This document shows positions 1 through 7,458 of a DNA stretch of 12,405 bases, piece by piece. The notes under the pieces are model-generated. The model ran no database searches, was not told the origin of the DNA, and saw only the letters and a program-made list of their open reading frames with translations. The DNA comes from Haloferacaceae archaeon PL-Br10_E2g29 (lineage in GTDB: Archaea; Halobacteriota; Halobacteria; Halobacteriales; Haloferacaceae), in the NCBI GenBank assembly GCA_001563965.1, contig LKMS01000027.1, forward strand, positions 1 through 12,405. The letters run 5' to 3'. Every line of letters begins with the position of its first letter. Positions within the stretch are counted from its first letter, which is position 1. A program made the translations under genes and the position numbers.

Positions 1-244
1 CCGATTGGTGAATCTGGAGGTAACTAATGACGAGGCGCTTCGAGTAGACGACGTCGACAATCTGCTCAATGGGGATTGCTTTGTCCGTAAATTTTGATCT
101 GGCGGAGCGCTCGATGTGGACGGTGTTTTCGTATACACGGATGGTTCCGTCCTGAAACTCACAGGTGACGAGCGGCTCGCTCTCGGTCGAACCGCCAGCC
201 GAGGGTTCCTCTGGCTCGTCGTTACGTCCGGAAAACTCCGCCAT
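1..244 (-). CDS. PH-like domain protein, N-terminal part (runs off the window)
   Basis: The first 81 codons, starting at the ATG at 244-242, are visible; the stop lies left of the window. The N-terminal ~25 residues are acidic and Pro/Ser/Gly-rich (a flexible tail). They are followed by a beta-rich stretch in which a run like DGTIRVYENTVHIER leads to KAIPIEQIVDVVYSKR. That layout (short strand, a strand ending in ER, then an IP..I..V motif) resembles the small bacterial/archaeal PH-like domains of the DUF4429/bPH type, which usually act as binding or scaffold modules. No catalytic residues or membrane segment are visible. The role is unknown. It is transcribed in the same direction as the oxidoreductase gene upstream of it, with a 140-bp gap that holds a hairpin, so it is probably a separate unit. 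The domain call rests on pattern resemblance alone and is moderate. Confidence 0.55.
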   Translation of the reverse strand, partial: MAEFSGRNDEPEEPSAGGSTESEPLVTCEFQDGTIRVYENTVHIERSARSKFTDKAIPIEQIVDVVYSKRLVISYLQIHQS

Positions 245-269
245 TGACCGCTAGTTGTGGGTGTGCGCG

Positions 270-314
270 AAAAAAGATACCGTCCACCCTCTCGTTTCAC
301 GACTGATTGTCGTG
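270..314 (-). terminator. Candidate terminator after the 850-aa oxidoreductase gene
   Basis: On the minus strand, about 70 nt past the TAG at 387-385, there is a perfect 6-bp stem CACGAC/GTCGTG (298-303 and 309-314) with a 5-nt loop. About 20 nt further on is a six-T run (271-276). The distance between stem and T-run is larger than in a classic intrinsic terminator. The T-run could instead belong to the promoter of the PH-like gene, whose start is at 244. Confidence 0.35.
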
Positions 315-384
315 GGGCTCGGTATCGACGCGGAACTGCGAGACTCTCTGCGGATCGCGTTGCTCACACCGTGTCCAACGCCGA

Positions 385-2937
385 CTACCGGATGAGCTTG
401 TTTCGGTCCGGATCGAACAACGGCTCGTCGCGAACCGTCGCGTCGTACACTTCGCCCTCGCAGTGAATCTCGACCGACGTGCCAGCCTCGGCGTACTCGT
501 CGGGGACGTAGGTGTACGCAATCGACTCGCCGATCGAGTAGCCGTAGTCGCCGGCCTGGACGTAGCCGAGCGTCTCGCCGTCGGCCACAACGGGCCGGCC
601 ACTCAACATGATGTCCGTCGAGTCGTCGAGCGTGAGCGGGACGATCCGGTTGTCGATGCCGGCTGTGCGAGCGGCTTCGAGCGCCTCCCGGCCGATGAAG
701 TCGGTATCCATGTCGACGGCGAACGGCAGGCCCGCTTCGAAGGGGTTCGCGTCGGTGTCGATGTCAGTTCCCCAGAGCCGGTACCCCTTTTCGAGCCGCA
801 TCGAACTCAGCGCGCCGCCGCCCATCGGCCGGACGCCGAGATCCTGGCCGGCCGCCCAGAGCGTCTCCCAGAGTTTCGCGCCGTACTCGGTGGGTGCCCA
901 CAGCTCCCAGCCGAGTTCGCCAACGTACGACACCCGCAACGCGATCACCGGCACCTCGCCGACGTACAGCTGTTTGGCCCGGAAGTACGGGAAGCCCTCG
1001 TTGGTCACGTCGGCATCGGTGACCCGCTGGAGCAACAAGCGGGCGTTGGGACCCCAGAGCCCGATCGTCGACTTCGCGCCCTCTTCGATGGTGACCGAGA
1101 CCGTTTCGGGCGCGTGCTCTTTGAGCCAGCCGCCGTGGATGCCCGGCGAGTTGCCGCCGCCGGTGGTCACCATGTAGCGCTCGTCGTCGAGCCGAACCAC
1201 CGTCACGTCGGCGAGAATACCGCCGCCCTCGTTCAACAGCAGCGAGTAGCGAACCTGTCCGATATCGATGGCAACGTCGTTGCTACAGACCGACTGGAGG
1301 AACGCCTCGCTGTCTTCGCCTTCGACCATGATCGAACTGAACGAGGTCATATCGAACATCGAGACCTTTTCGCGGGTGTGCAGATGTTCGGCGGCCTCGA
1401 TTGGCGAGCGGTTGATCGCCTGCCAGCCGTCCTGTTCGGGAATCCGCTCGCGGTAGCGCTCGACGAGATCCGCATTCGACTCGTAGTACTGCGGCGACTC
1501 CCAGCCGCCGCTCTGGTAGAACGCCGCGCCGAGTGCCTCCTGATGCGGGTAGAACGGACTGCGTCGCAGCCCGCGGTGGTCGCTTGGTTGCCAGCGCGGT
1601 TCGACGATGCTGTACACCTGCTCGTAGCGTTTTGCGCCACGGTCGACGAAGTACTCGGTCTCGCCGGCGTGTGGCTCGAACCGCCGGACGTGGATACCGC
1701 CGGTGTCGACGGGGCCCGACGGCAGTCGTGGCACGCCGGTTTCCATCCACTCGGCGAGAATCCGGCCGTAGCCGCCCGAGTGGGTCCACCAGATCGCCAG
1801 CCCCGTCCAGAGGCCGTCGACCGCGGCGGTCTCGCCGACTGCGGGCATCCCGTCTGGCGTGAAGACGAAAATCCCGTTTTCGGTCACCGCGTAGTCGATG
1901 TCGGCGGTCGCCGGCAACAGCTCGTCGAACGCCTGTTTCGCGGATTTGTCGCGGCCGCGGTGGGTCGGTTTCGTCCAGTGTTCTTCGGTGAAGCCACGAA
2001 CCGAGGCCTGTCGGTCCTCGCTGTTGGAACCCATTTTTTCGGGGTCGACCGAGAGCGTTTCGTGATTGTACGAGCCCAGTCCGAGACGGTCGCCGTGGGT
2101 GCGGAAGTACAGCGAGTGGTCCTGATCGCGGCCGACCGGCTGGTGGGGCCCCTCGCTCATCGCCTCCTGAATGTCACGGTTACCCGGCACGTCGAGGCCG
2201 TCGGTGTGGCTGCCCATCTCGGAGCCGGCGTCGGCTAACTCATCGAGCGGTTCGGTGACGACGTACTGGTGTTCGACCGGCGCGATGGGCAGGTCGAGCC
2301 CGGCGAGTTGGCCGGTCTGGTAGCCCCAGTTGTTCGTCGCAATCACACAGCGTTCGCAGTCGATGCGCCCCTGGTCGGTCTCGACGCCGGTGATTTCGCC
2401 GCCAGACACGTCGAGGTCGACGACTTCGGTGTCGCCGTAAAACGCCGCCGTCGAGTGCTCCATATACCACTGCAGGGCGCTGATTCCGTCGACACGGCCG
2501 TCGGTCGGCGAGTAGTAGCCACCGAGAATCTCGTCTTCGTCGACCAGCGGGAGATGGTCGGTGACCTCGCTTGGCGTCAGTAGCTGTGGGTCGGGCAGTC
2601 CGTAAGCGGTCGCCCACTCGACCCGGCGCTGGAGGAAGTCCATGCGCTCCTCGCTGCGGGCGACCTCGATGCCGCCGACCTCGTCGTAGACGTCGGCCTC
2701 CGAGAGCAGTCGACTCGTGTAAAAGGCCGTTTTCGTTTGGATTTTCGACGGCGACGTCTGAAACATGATTCCGGGTGCGTGAACTGACGAGCCGCCGGTG
2801 ACCGGCAGCGGCCCCTGGTCGATGACGACGACATCCTCGGCACCGAGTTCGGTCAGATGGTAGGCGACACTGCAGCCGACGGCACCCGCCCCGATGATGA
2901 CCGTCTCTGCATCCGATGGAAGCGTTTCTGTGCTCAT
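385..2937 (-). CDS. FAD-dependent oxidoreductase-GcvT fusion (dimethylglycine/sarcosine dehydrogenase family), paralogue A
   Basis: 850 aa, close to the usual ~810-860 aa of the family. Residues ~10-400 form a DAO-type FAD domain: dinucleotide-binding GAGAVG at 16-21, and His53 in GGSSVHAPG at the position of the histidine that holds FAD covalently in dimethylglycine dehydrogenases. His223 (EHQY) and Tyr290 (GSYNH) match residues placed at the active site of dimethylglycine oxidase. Residues ~400-515 resemble the FAO_M linker domain. From ~518 to the end is a GcvT-like folate domain with Asp554 (CSND), the usual catalytic aspartate of T-proteins. By family the enzyme oxidises an N-methyl group of a methylated amine or amino acid in the cytoplasm and passes the carbon to tetrahydrofolate as 5,10-methylene-THF; electrons would go to an electron-transfer flavoprotein or O2. 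No signal peptide is visible. The ATG at 2937 directly precedes the FAD motif region and lies ~36 nt from a TATA-like box. The substrate (dimethylglycine, sarcosine or another) cannot be read from the sequence. Confidence 0.9.
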   Translation of the reverse strand: MSTETLPSDAETVIIGAGAVGCSVAYHLTELGAEDVVVIDQGPLPVTGGSSVHAPGIMFQTSPSKIQTKTAFYTSRLLSEADVYDEVGGIEVARSEERMDFLQRRVEWATAYGLPDPQLLTPSEVTDHLPLVDEDEILGGYYSPTDGRVDGISALQWYMEHSTAAFYGDTEVVDLDVSGGEITGVETDQGRIDCERCVIATNNWGYQTGQLAGLDLPIAPVEHQYVVTEPLDELADAGSEMGSHTDGLDVPGNRDIQEAMSEGPHQPVGRDQDHSLYFRTHGDRLGLGSYNHETLSVDPEKMGSNSEDRQASVRGFTEEHWTKPTHRGRDKSAKQAFDELLPATADIDYAVTENGIFVFTPDGMPAVGETAAVDGLWTGLAIWWTHSGGYGRILAEWMETGVPRLPSGPVDTGGIHVRRFEPHAGETEYFVDRGAKRYEQVYSIVEPRWQPSDHRGLRRSPFYPHQEALGAAFYQSGGWESPQYYESNADLVERYRERIPEQDGWQAINRSPIEAAEHLHTREKVSMFDMTSFSSIMVEGEDSEAFLQSVCSNDVAIDIGQVRYSLLLNEGGGILADVTVVRLDDERYMVTTGGGNSPGIHGGWLKEHAPETVSVTIEEGAKSTIGLWGPNARLLLQRVTDADVTNEGFPYFRAKQLYVGEVPVIALRVSYVGELGWELWAPTEYGAKLWETLWAAGQDLGVRPMGGGALSSMRLEKGYRLWGTDIDTDANPFEAGLPFAVDMDTDFIGREALEAARTAGIDNRIVPLTLDDSTDIMLSGRPVVADGETLGYVQAGDYGYSIGESIAYTYVPDEYAEAGTSVEIHCEGEVYDATVRDEPLFDPDRNKLIR

Positions 2938-2968
2938 TGGTGTCTAGTGAACCTGTCCGTGTTTTCCA

Positions 2969-2976
2969 CATAAATA
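2969..2976 (-). promoter_or_regulatory. TATA-like box of paralogue A
   Basis: The minus strand reads TATTTATG, centred ~36 nt upstream of the ATG at 2937. This predicts a start site near 2948 and a leader of only about 10 nt, typical for haloarchaea. Direct sequence observation; the assignment is inferred from spacing. Confidence 0.55.
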
Positions 2977-2988
2977 CAGGGGTGGGGC

Positions 2989-3001
2989 AAACAGCCTGTT
3001 T
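2989..3001. promoter_or_regulatory. Palindrome AAACAG-C-CTGTTT upstream of paralogue A (candidate operator)
   Basis: A perfect 6+1+6 dyad lies about 20 bp upstream of the TATA-like box, where archaeal activators often bind. The plus-strand run CCTGTTTTTA (2995-3004) recurs exactly before the MTHFR start (8750-8759). A related TGTTTAAACA palindrome lies upstream of the DmdA-like gene. The regulator is unknown. Confidence 0.4.
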
Positions 3002-3122
3002 TTATCCTCGCTCGCTGGTGATGTCGTCGTCGCTGTCGCGGTGGGTGGTGGTGGGTGCTCACGCGACTGCAACTCGGTCCGATGAGTGCCCACAGAGCCG
3101 ACCGATTCGCTGCGCCTCGGCG

Positions 3123-3548
3123 CTACCGGGCAACCAGCATAATGCCGATCGTTGCGAAGACGATGCCCGTTACTCTCGTTATCGTCAGCTGCTCGCCAAG
3201 CAGCGTCATCCCGATGATGGCGGCAACGACGAAGTACATCGCCCCGAACGTCGAGACGACCGTGGTCGATCCGTGCGAGAAGCCGATGTACATCGAAATC
3301 AGGCCGATTCCGGTGAACAGGCCGGCCGCGCCAGCCAGCAACCCGCCTCTCGGCGTGACGGCGAGCGACGCATCCGAGGTGAGCACGAAGCCGAGTGCGA
3401 GCACGCCGGCGACGAGATACGAGATGGCCGCGGCCGTTCGCGGGTCGATCGACTCCGATGCAGCGTTGCCCAACACCACCCAAATTCCCCACGCCACCAT
3501 CGTAACAAACCCAAACAGAATCGCCGGATCGATATCGGACAAACCCAT
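3123..3548 (-). CDS. Five-TM EamA/DMT-superfamily membrane protein
   Basis: 141 aa, almost entirely hydrophobic. Five predicted membrane spans lie at about 9-29, 38-57, 68-90, 96-116 and 120-140. The last span follows the typical EamA ending (LLGEQLTITRVTGIVFATIG). This is the half-size form of the drug/metabolite transporter superfamily: one EamA repeat of five spans that would have to pair to make a full ten-span transporter. By family it would export or exchange a small metabolite across the cytoplasmic membrane. It lies between the two oxidoreductase paralogues on the same strand (151-bp and 185-bp gaps), which suggests, but does not show, a role in moving their substrate or product. Weak TATA-like elements on the minus strand upstream (centred ~3607 and ~3590) suggest its own promoter. 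The substrate cannot be predicted. Confidence 0.85.
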   Translation of the reverse strand: MGLSDIDPAILFGFVTMVAWGIWVVLGNAASESIDPRTAAAISYLVAGVLALGFVLTSDASLAVTPRGGLLAGAAGLFTGIGLISMYIGFSHGSTTVVSTFGAMYFVVAAIIGMTLLGEQLTITRVTGIVFATIGIMLVAR

Positions 3549-3601
3549 TGCAGACGGCTTGTATCACTCGGTCGATAGCCTCACGTGTTATACTGAAAGG
3601 G

Positions 3602-3612
3602 CTATTAAATAC
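3602..3612 (-). promoter_or_regulatory. TATA-like element upstream of the EamA/DMT gene
   Basis: The minus strand carries GTATTTAATAG about 59 nt upstream of the ATG at 3548, predicting a leader of ~30 nt. A second weaker candidate, GTATAAC, lies nearer (around 3590). Either would make this gene independent of the paralogue upstream. Confidence 0.35.
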
Positions 3613-3699
3613 TCGCGATCCCCCACTGTTTGTGCAGCCAACTGCGACGCCGTCACGCACGTAGATTCACAAGCGACGCGAACCCGACCCGCAGCCACC

Positions 3700-6276
3700 T
3701 CAGACGAGCGGTTCCTCGCGAACGGTCGCGTCGTAGTAGTCGCCCTCGAAGAGGATTTCGACGTTCGTGCCGGGTTCGGCGTACGCCGGCGGAAGGTAGG
3801 TGTAGGCAACACACCTGCCGACCGTGTAACCGTACTCCGCGCTGTGGACATAACCCAGCGCCTCGCCCGTTTCGGGGTCAAGCACGGGCCGGTCGTCGAG
3901 GATGGTCGCCTCAGGGTCGTCCAGCGTGAGACAGGCGACCTTGTGATCGAGGTCGCCGCCGTCGGCGTTCGCAGCGAGCGCCTTCTTGCCGATGAACTCG
4001 GTGTCCATGTCGACGGCCCAGCCAAGGTCGGTCTCGTACGGGGTGTGTTCGGTGTGGAGGTCTTCGCCCCACAGGCGGAAGCCCTTCTCGATGCGCAGCG
4101 AGTCGAGCGCACCGTTGCCGTACGGCCGGATGTCGAACTCCTTGCCGGCTTCAAGAATGTGTTCCCAGAGGCGCTCGCCGTACTCCGAGGGTGTGTACAG
4201 CTCCCAGCCGAGTTCGCCAGCGTACGAGAGCCGCATCGCCCGCACCGGGATGTTCTTCGCGAAGGTTTCCGTACTCGTGTAGAACGGGAAGGCGTCGTCC
4301 GAGAGGTCCGTATCGAGCACCTTCGAGAGCACCTTTCGCGAGTCAGGCCCGGTACAGACCATCGCCGCCAGACTGGAGGTCACGTCGTTGACGACGACGC
4401 CATCGGGCGACTGCTCGCGAACCCACGCCACGTGGTTGTTGCCGACCTCACGGCCCGTCGTCAACAACAGATAGCGGTTCGGGGCCGTCCGGGTGACGGT
4501 GATGTCGGCGCGCACGCCACCGGCCTCGTTGCAGAGGAACGTGTAGGTGATGTCGCCAACAGCGAGATCGATGTCGTTCGTACAGAGGTGCTGGAGGAAG
4601 TCGCCGGCATCCGCCCCGATCACCTCGATTTTGTTGAACGAGGTCATGTCGTGGAGGCCGACTTTTTCGCGAACGTGCAGCGCTTCAGCGCCCTCAATCG
4701 GCGACCAGTAGATTCCCTCCCAGCCGTCGCGGTCAGGGATCTCGTCGCCATACCGGTCGAGAAGATCCTCGTTCGAGTCGAACCATTGGGGTTCCTCCCA
4801 GCCGGCCTCGGCCCACAACTCGGCGTCGAGTTTCTTGTGGCTGTGATACATCGGCGTCCGGCGGATGTCGCGCTGGAACTCCGTCCACACCCATTTCGGA
4901 TGCATCACGTTGTAGACGATGCGGTACTCCTCGCCGCCGATGTCGCGAGCGAAGTCCCAACTGCCCTCGTGGTCGTCAAACCGGTTGACATCGCAGTGCG
5001 AGAGGTCCATCGGCCCGTCGTCGAGCCGCGGCACGCCGTTGACCAGCCACTCGGCGAGCGCCTTGCCCGCACCGCCGGCGTGGGTCACCCAGATGGCCGC
5101 CGCAGTCCACAGCCCCTCTAGCTCTTCGACCGGCCCCATCACGGGCAGGCCGTTTGGCGATTCCGCAAACATGCCGTTGTACTTGAACTCGAGTTCCGCG
5201 CCTGCGGTCGCCGGCAGGAGTTCGTTTGAGGCCTGTCGGGGGGCCTTGTGCGGGCGATCCGGATGGGTCGCGTTGTCCATGTGGTAGTCGGTGAACTCGT
5301 GGACGGAGCCCTGTTCGCCATCCGGATCGTTTTTCCCGAGCTCCATCGGATCGGGAACGATCGGCTCGTGGTTGTACGAGCCAATGCCGTACGAATCGCC
5401 GTGTGTCCGGAAGTACATCGCATTGTCCTGATCGCGGAGAATCGGCCGGTCGGGGCCGACGAGCAGGCGTTTGGCCTTCTCCCCGGAGACGTTCTCGTAG
5501 TTTTCGAACAACGGATGGCTCGTTACGTCGACTGCGCTGTCGCTCAGTTCGTCGAGCGATTCGGTCATCGTGTACTGGTGTTCGACCGGAGTTACCGGCA
5601 GATGCACGCCGAGTTTTTCACCGAGCTGTCGCGCCCAGATGTTGGTTGCGACGACGACGTTCTCGCATTCGATCGTCCCGTTTTCGGTGACGACCGCCCG
5701 TACCGAGCCCTCGGCGGTTTCGACGTCTTCGGTTCGGGTGTGGGGAACGAACTCCGCGCCGCGTTCCATCGCTTCGCGGGCCAGCGCGTCGCAGGCGATG
5801 ACGCCCGACACCTGGCCGTCGGTCGGCGAGTAGTACCCACCGAGAATCTGGCTGTCGTCGACCAGCGGGAGGTGGTCGGTGACCTCCTCGGGTGTGAGAA
5901 TCTGCGGATCGGGAATTCCCCACGCGGTGGCGTGTTCGACCCGCCGCTGAAGGAACGCCATCCGTTCCTCGCTGCGGGCGACCTCGATGCCGCCGGTTTC
6001 GTTGTACGCCTGTTTGCCGTCAGCGCCCTCCAACTCCGCGTAGAGCTGTCGCGAATAGTTGGCGAACTTCGAGAGTTCGCGGGGTTCGGCGGTCTGGAAC
6101 ATAATGCCTGGGGCGTGCGTTGAGGAGCCCCCCGTCGTTGGCATCGGTCCCTGATCGACGACGACGACGTCATCGTGTCCAAGCTGTGTCAGCTGGTAGG
6201 CGATGTTACAGCCGACGATGCCGGCACCGACAATGACCGTTTCGGCCCGTTTCGGCACGCTGTCTGTCGTTTGCAT
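3700..6276 (-). CDS. FAD-dependent oxidoreductase-GcvT fusion (dimethylglycine/sarcosine dehydrogenase family), paralogue B
   Basis: 858 aa from the ATG at 6276. An in-frame start 10 codons upstream is possible, but the TATA-like box at 6304-6311 is too close to serve it. Layout is the same as paralogue A: FAD-binding GAGIVG at 17-22, the flavin-linking-type His54 in GGSSTHAPG, His233 (EHQY), Tyr301 (GSYNH), a linker domain at ~410-530, then a GcvT-like folate domain with Asp568 (CTND). The residues expected for N-demethylation and for trapping the released carbon on tetrahydrofolate are all present, so it looks functional. It keeps the LRDQD motif (residues 280-284) where paralogue A reads VGRDQD. 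The two copies are clearly related but diverged throughout, so this is an old duplication rather than a recent one; different substrates (for example dimethylglycine and sarcosine) are plausible. It is divergent from the hydrolase gene at 6417 across a 140-bp shared upstream region. Confidence 0.9.
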   Translation of the reverse strand: MQTTDSVPKRAETVIVGAGIVGCNIAYQLTQLGHDDVVVVDQGPMPTTGGSSTHAPGIMFQTAEPRELSKFANYSRQLYAELEGADGKQAYNETGGIEVARSEERMAFLQRRVEHATAWGIPDPQILTPEEVTDHLPLVDDSQILGGYYSPTDGQVSGVIACDALAREAMERGAEFVPHTRTEDVETAEGSVRAVVTENGTIECENVVVATNIWARQLGEKLGVHLPVTPVEHQYTMTESLDELSDSAVDVTSHPLFENYENVSGEKAKRLLVGPDRPILRDQDNAMYFRTHGDSYGIGSYNHEPIVPDPMELGKNDPDGEQGSVHEFTDYHMDNATHPDRPHKAPRQASNELLPATAGAELEFKYNGMFAESPNGLPVMGPVEELEGLWTAAAIWVTHAGGAGKALAEWLVNGVPRLDDGPMDLSHCDVNRFDDHEGSWDFARDIGGEEYRIVYNVMHPKWVWTEFQRDIRRTPMYHSHKKLDAELWAEAGWEEPQWFDSNEDLLDRYGDEIPDRDGWEGIYWSPIEGAEALHVREKVGLHDMTSFNKIEVIGADAGDFLQHLCTNDIDLAVGDITYTFLCNEAGGVRADITVTRTAPNRYLLLTTGREVGNNHVAWVREQSPDGVVVNDVTSSLAAMVCTGPDSRKVLSKVLDTDLSDDAFPFYTSTETFAKNIPVRAMRLSYAGELGWELYTPSEYGERLWEHILEAGKEFDIRPYGNGALDSLRIEKGFRLWGEDLHTEHTPYETDLGWAVDMDTEFIGKKALAANADGGDLDHKVACLTLDDPEATILDDRPVLDPETGEALGYVHSAEYGYTVGRCVAYTYLPPAYAEPGTNVEILFEGDYYDATVREEPLV

Positions 6277-6281
6277 GATTT

Positions 6282-6291
6282 GTGCTAGCAC
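6282..6291. promoter_or_regulatory. Palindrome GTGCTAGCAC in the leader region of paralogue B
   Basis: A perfect 10-bp palindrome lies between the TATA-like box and the ATG at 6276, that is at the predicted start of transcription, where a bound repressor would block initiation. A CTAG core also sits at nearly the same distance upstream of paralogue A (2944-2947). May be chance; no regulator is identified. Confidence 0.3.
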
Positions 6292-6303
6292 TACAATGGC
6301 GGG

Positions 6304-6313
6304 CAAATATACC
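6304..6313 (-). promoter_or_regulatory. TATA-like box of paralogue B
   Basis: The minus strand reads GGTATATTTG, centred ~32 nt upstream of the ATG at 6276. This predicts a leader of only a few nucleotides and supports that ATG over the in-frame codon further upstream. Confidence 0.6.
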
Positions 6314-6416
6314 TGTCGCCGGTCATGTGTGTGGATTGCAGCCTTTCAACGCTGTATCAGGTAGAGTTTCGTCGCATCGCCGGAGGGTTTTGGTTCCGTC
6401 GCCACCGCCTTGCGGT

Positions 6417-7370
6417 ATGGAGTATGCGCCAGTTTCGTACCGACGAACCGCACGGCCGCTGGTTCGGCTTCCCTCGGGGCAGTCGGTGTCGGTGACGGTT
6501 CACCGGTACGTCGGCGGCGACGGCCCGACCATCTACCTGCAGGCGACCCAACACGGCATCGAACTCAACGGCCCCGCAACGCTTTGTCGACTTCACACGG
6601 AACTCATCGACCGCTCGCTCGCAGGAACGGTCGTCGTCGTCCCCGTCGTGAACCCGTTGGCGTTCGACCACCGCTCATACATTACGCCCGCCGCGTACGA
6701 CGCCCACAATCCGAACCTGAACCGCGTCTGGCCCGGCCGCGACGACGGCAGCCTCCAGGAGCGCCTCGCCGCGTCGCTCTGGCCGCTGATATCGAGCGCG
6801 GATGCCGTTGTCGACCTCCACACCGGGACGGCCGATATGCTCGAACACGTTCGCCACTTCCGCGGTCAGCCGGCCGCAACCGAACTCGCGCGAACCTTCG
6901 GCACCGACTACCGCCTCGTCGACGAACTCGAGAGCAACGCTGATTTCGACCAGGGAACGCTCCGGGCGGCCGCCGCCCACGCCGACGTGCCGGCGATCAC
7001 GGTCGAACTCGAAAACAGCCGACAGGTCGTCCACAGCGCGGTTGAAACCGGACTGCGGGGTGTTCGAAACGTGCTGGCGGCCCAGTCGGTTATCGACGAA
7101 CCAGCCATCCAGCCACCCGAGCAGATCGTGCTCGACCGCGACGGCCACACAGTGAGTGCAACCGAGTCGGGCCTGTTCGAACTCGACTCCTCCGTTGCCG
7201 TCGGCGACCGCGTCGAGGCCGGTGAGCCACTCGGCGTAATGTACTCGCCGTCGACGTTCGAAACGCTAGAAACGGTTCGGGTCGACGGCGAGGGAATCAT
7301 TTACTCGCTCGCACGCGAGTCGGTTGTCGTTGCGGGCGAACGGGTTGCCGCTGTTGGCGTCCCGCTGTGA
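6417..7370 (+). CDS. Succinylglutamate desuccinylase/aspartoacylase-family zinc hydrolase
   Basis: 317 aa. Zinc-site motifs of the family are intact: His46 and Glu49 in TQHGIELNG, and His135 in DLHTGT. Asn102-Arg103 (NPNLNR) fit the substrate carboxylate-binding position, and Glu197 in ITVELEN fits the catalytic glutamate. The C-terminal ~75 residues form the beta-rich lid seen in this family. By family it hydrolyses the amide bond of an N-acylated amino acid (N-acetylaspartate, N-succinylglutamate, N-acetyl-diaminobutyrate in ectoine breakdown) in the cytoplasm. The true substrate is not readable. The ATG at 6417 was chosen because the family fold begins there; an upstream in-frame GTG at 6282 would overlap the divergent gene's promoter and adds an unfamily-like tail. 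No strong TATA box is seen. Its position beside the demethylation genes suggests it may feed or process an amino-acid-like osmolyte, but that is inference. Confidence 0.85.
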   Translation: MEYAPVSYRRTARPLVRLPSGQSVSVTVHRYVGGDGPTIYLQATQHGIELNGPATLCRLHTELIDRSLAGTVVVVPVVNPLAFDHRSYITPAAYDAHNPNLNRVWPGRDDGSLQERLAASLWPLISSADAVVDLHTGTADMLEHVRHFRGQPAATELARTFGTDYRLVDELESNADFDQGTLRAAAAHADVPAITVELENSRQVVHSAVETGLRGVRNVLAAQSVIDEPAIQPPEQIVLDRDGHTVSATESGLFELDSSVAVGDRVEAGEPLGVMYSPSTFETLETVRVDGEGIIYSLARESVVVAGERVAAVGVPL

Positions 7371-7387
7371 GGGCTGCCGGAGTCGGT

Positions 7388-7431
7388 TCGTATTTATATG
7401 GGTTCGGTATTCCGTAGCGAGCGTTATAATC
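7388..7431 (+). promoter_or_regulatory. TATA-like elements upstream of the 390-aa gene
   Basis: Two AT-rich candidates occur: CGTATTTATATGG (7389-7401) and GTTATAATCC (7423-7432). The second lies ~31 nt before the ATG at 7459, giving a nearly leaderless transcript; the first would give a leader of ~35 nt. Spacing favours the second. Confidence 0.45.
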
Positions 7432-7458
7432 CATAATCTATCATGTATACGTAGCGTT

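Noticed and set aside
307..2238. Long plus-strand open frame (643 codons) antisense to paralogue A
   Set aside because: It lies entirely opposite a gene with clear family motifs. Its Arg/Val/Asp-rich product matches the usual mirror frame of GC-rich haloarchaeal genes.
3061..3104. Imperfect inverted repeat GGGTGCTCA...TGAGTGCCC as a terminator of the EamA/DMT gene
   Set aside because: It pairs only through G-U wobbles on the plus strand; on the minus strand, where the gene is transcribed, these become A-C mismatches.
3055..5121. Long plus-strand open frame (688 codons) antisense to the EamA/DMT gene and paralogue B
   Set aside because: It spans two real minus-strand genes and their gap, with no domain-like pattern; a GC-driven shadow.
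6282..6416. Upstream start for the hydrolase at the GTG at 6282
   Set aside because: The added 45 residues are not family-like and would overlap the core promoter of the divergent gene.
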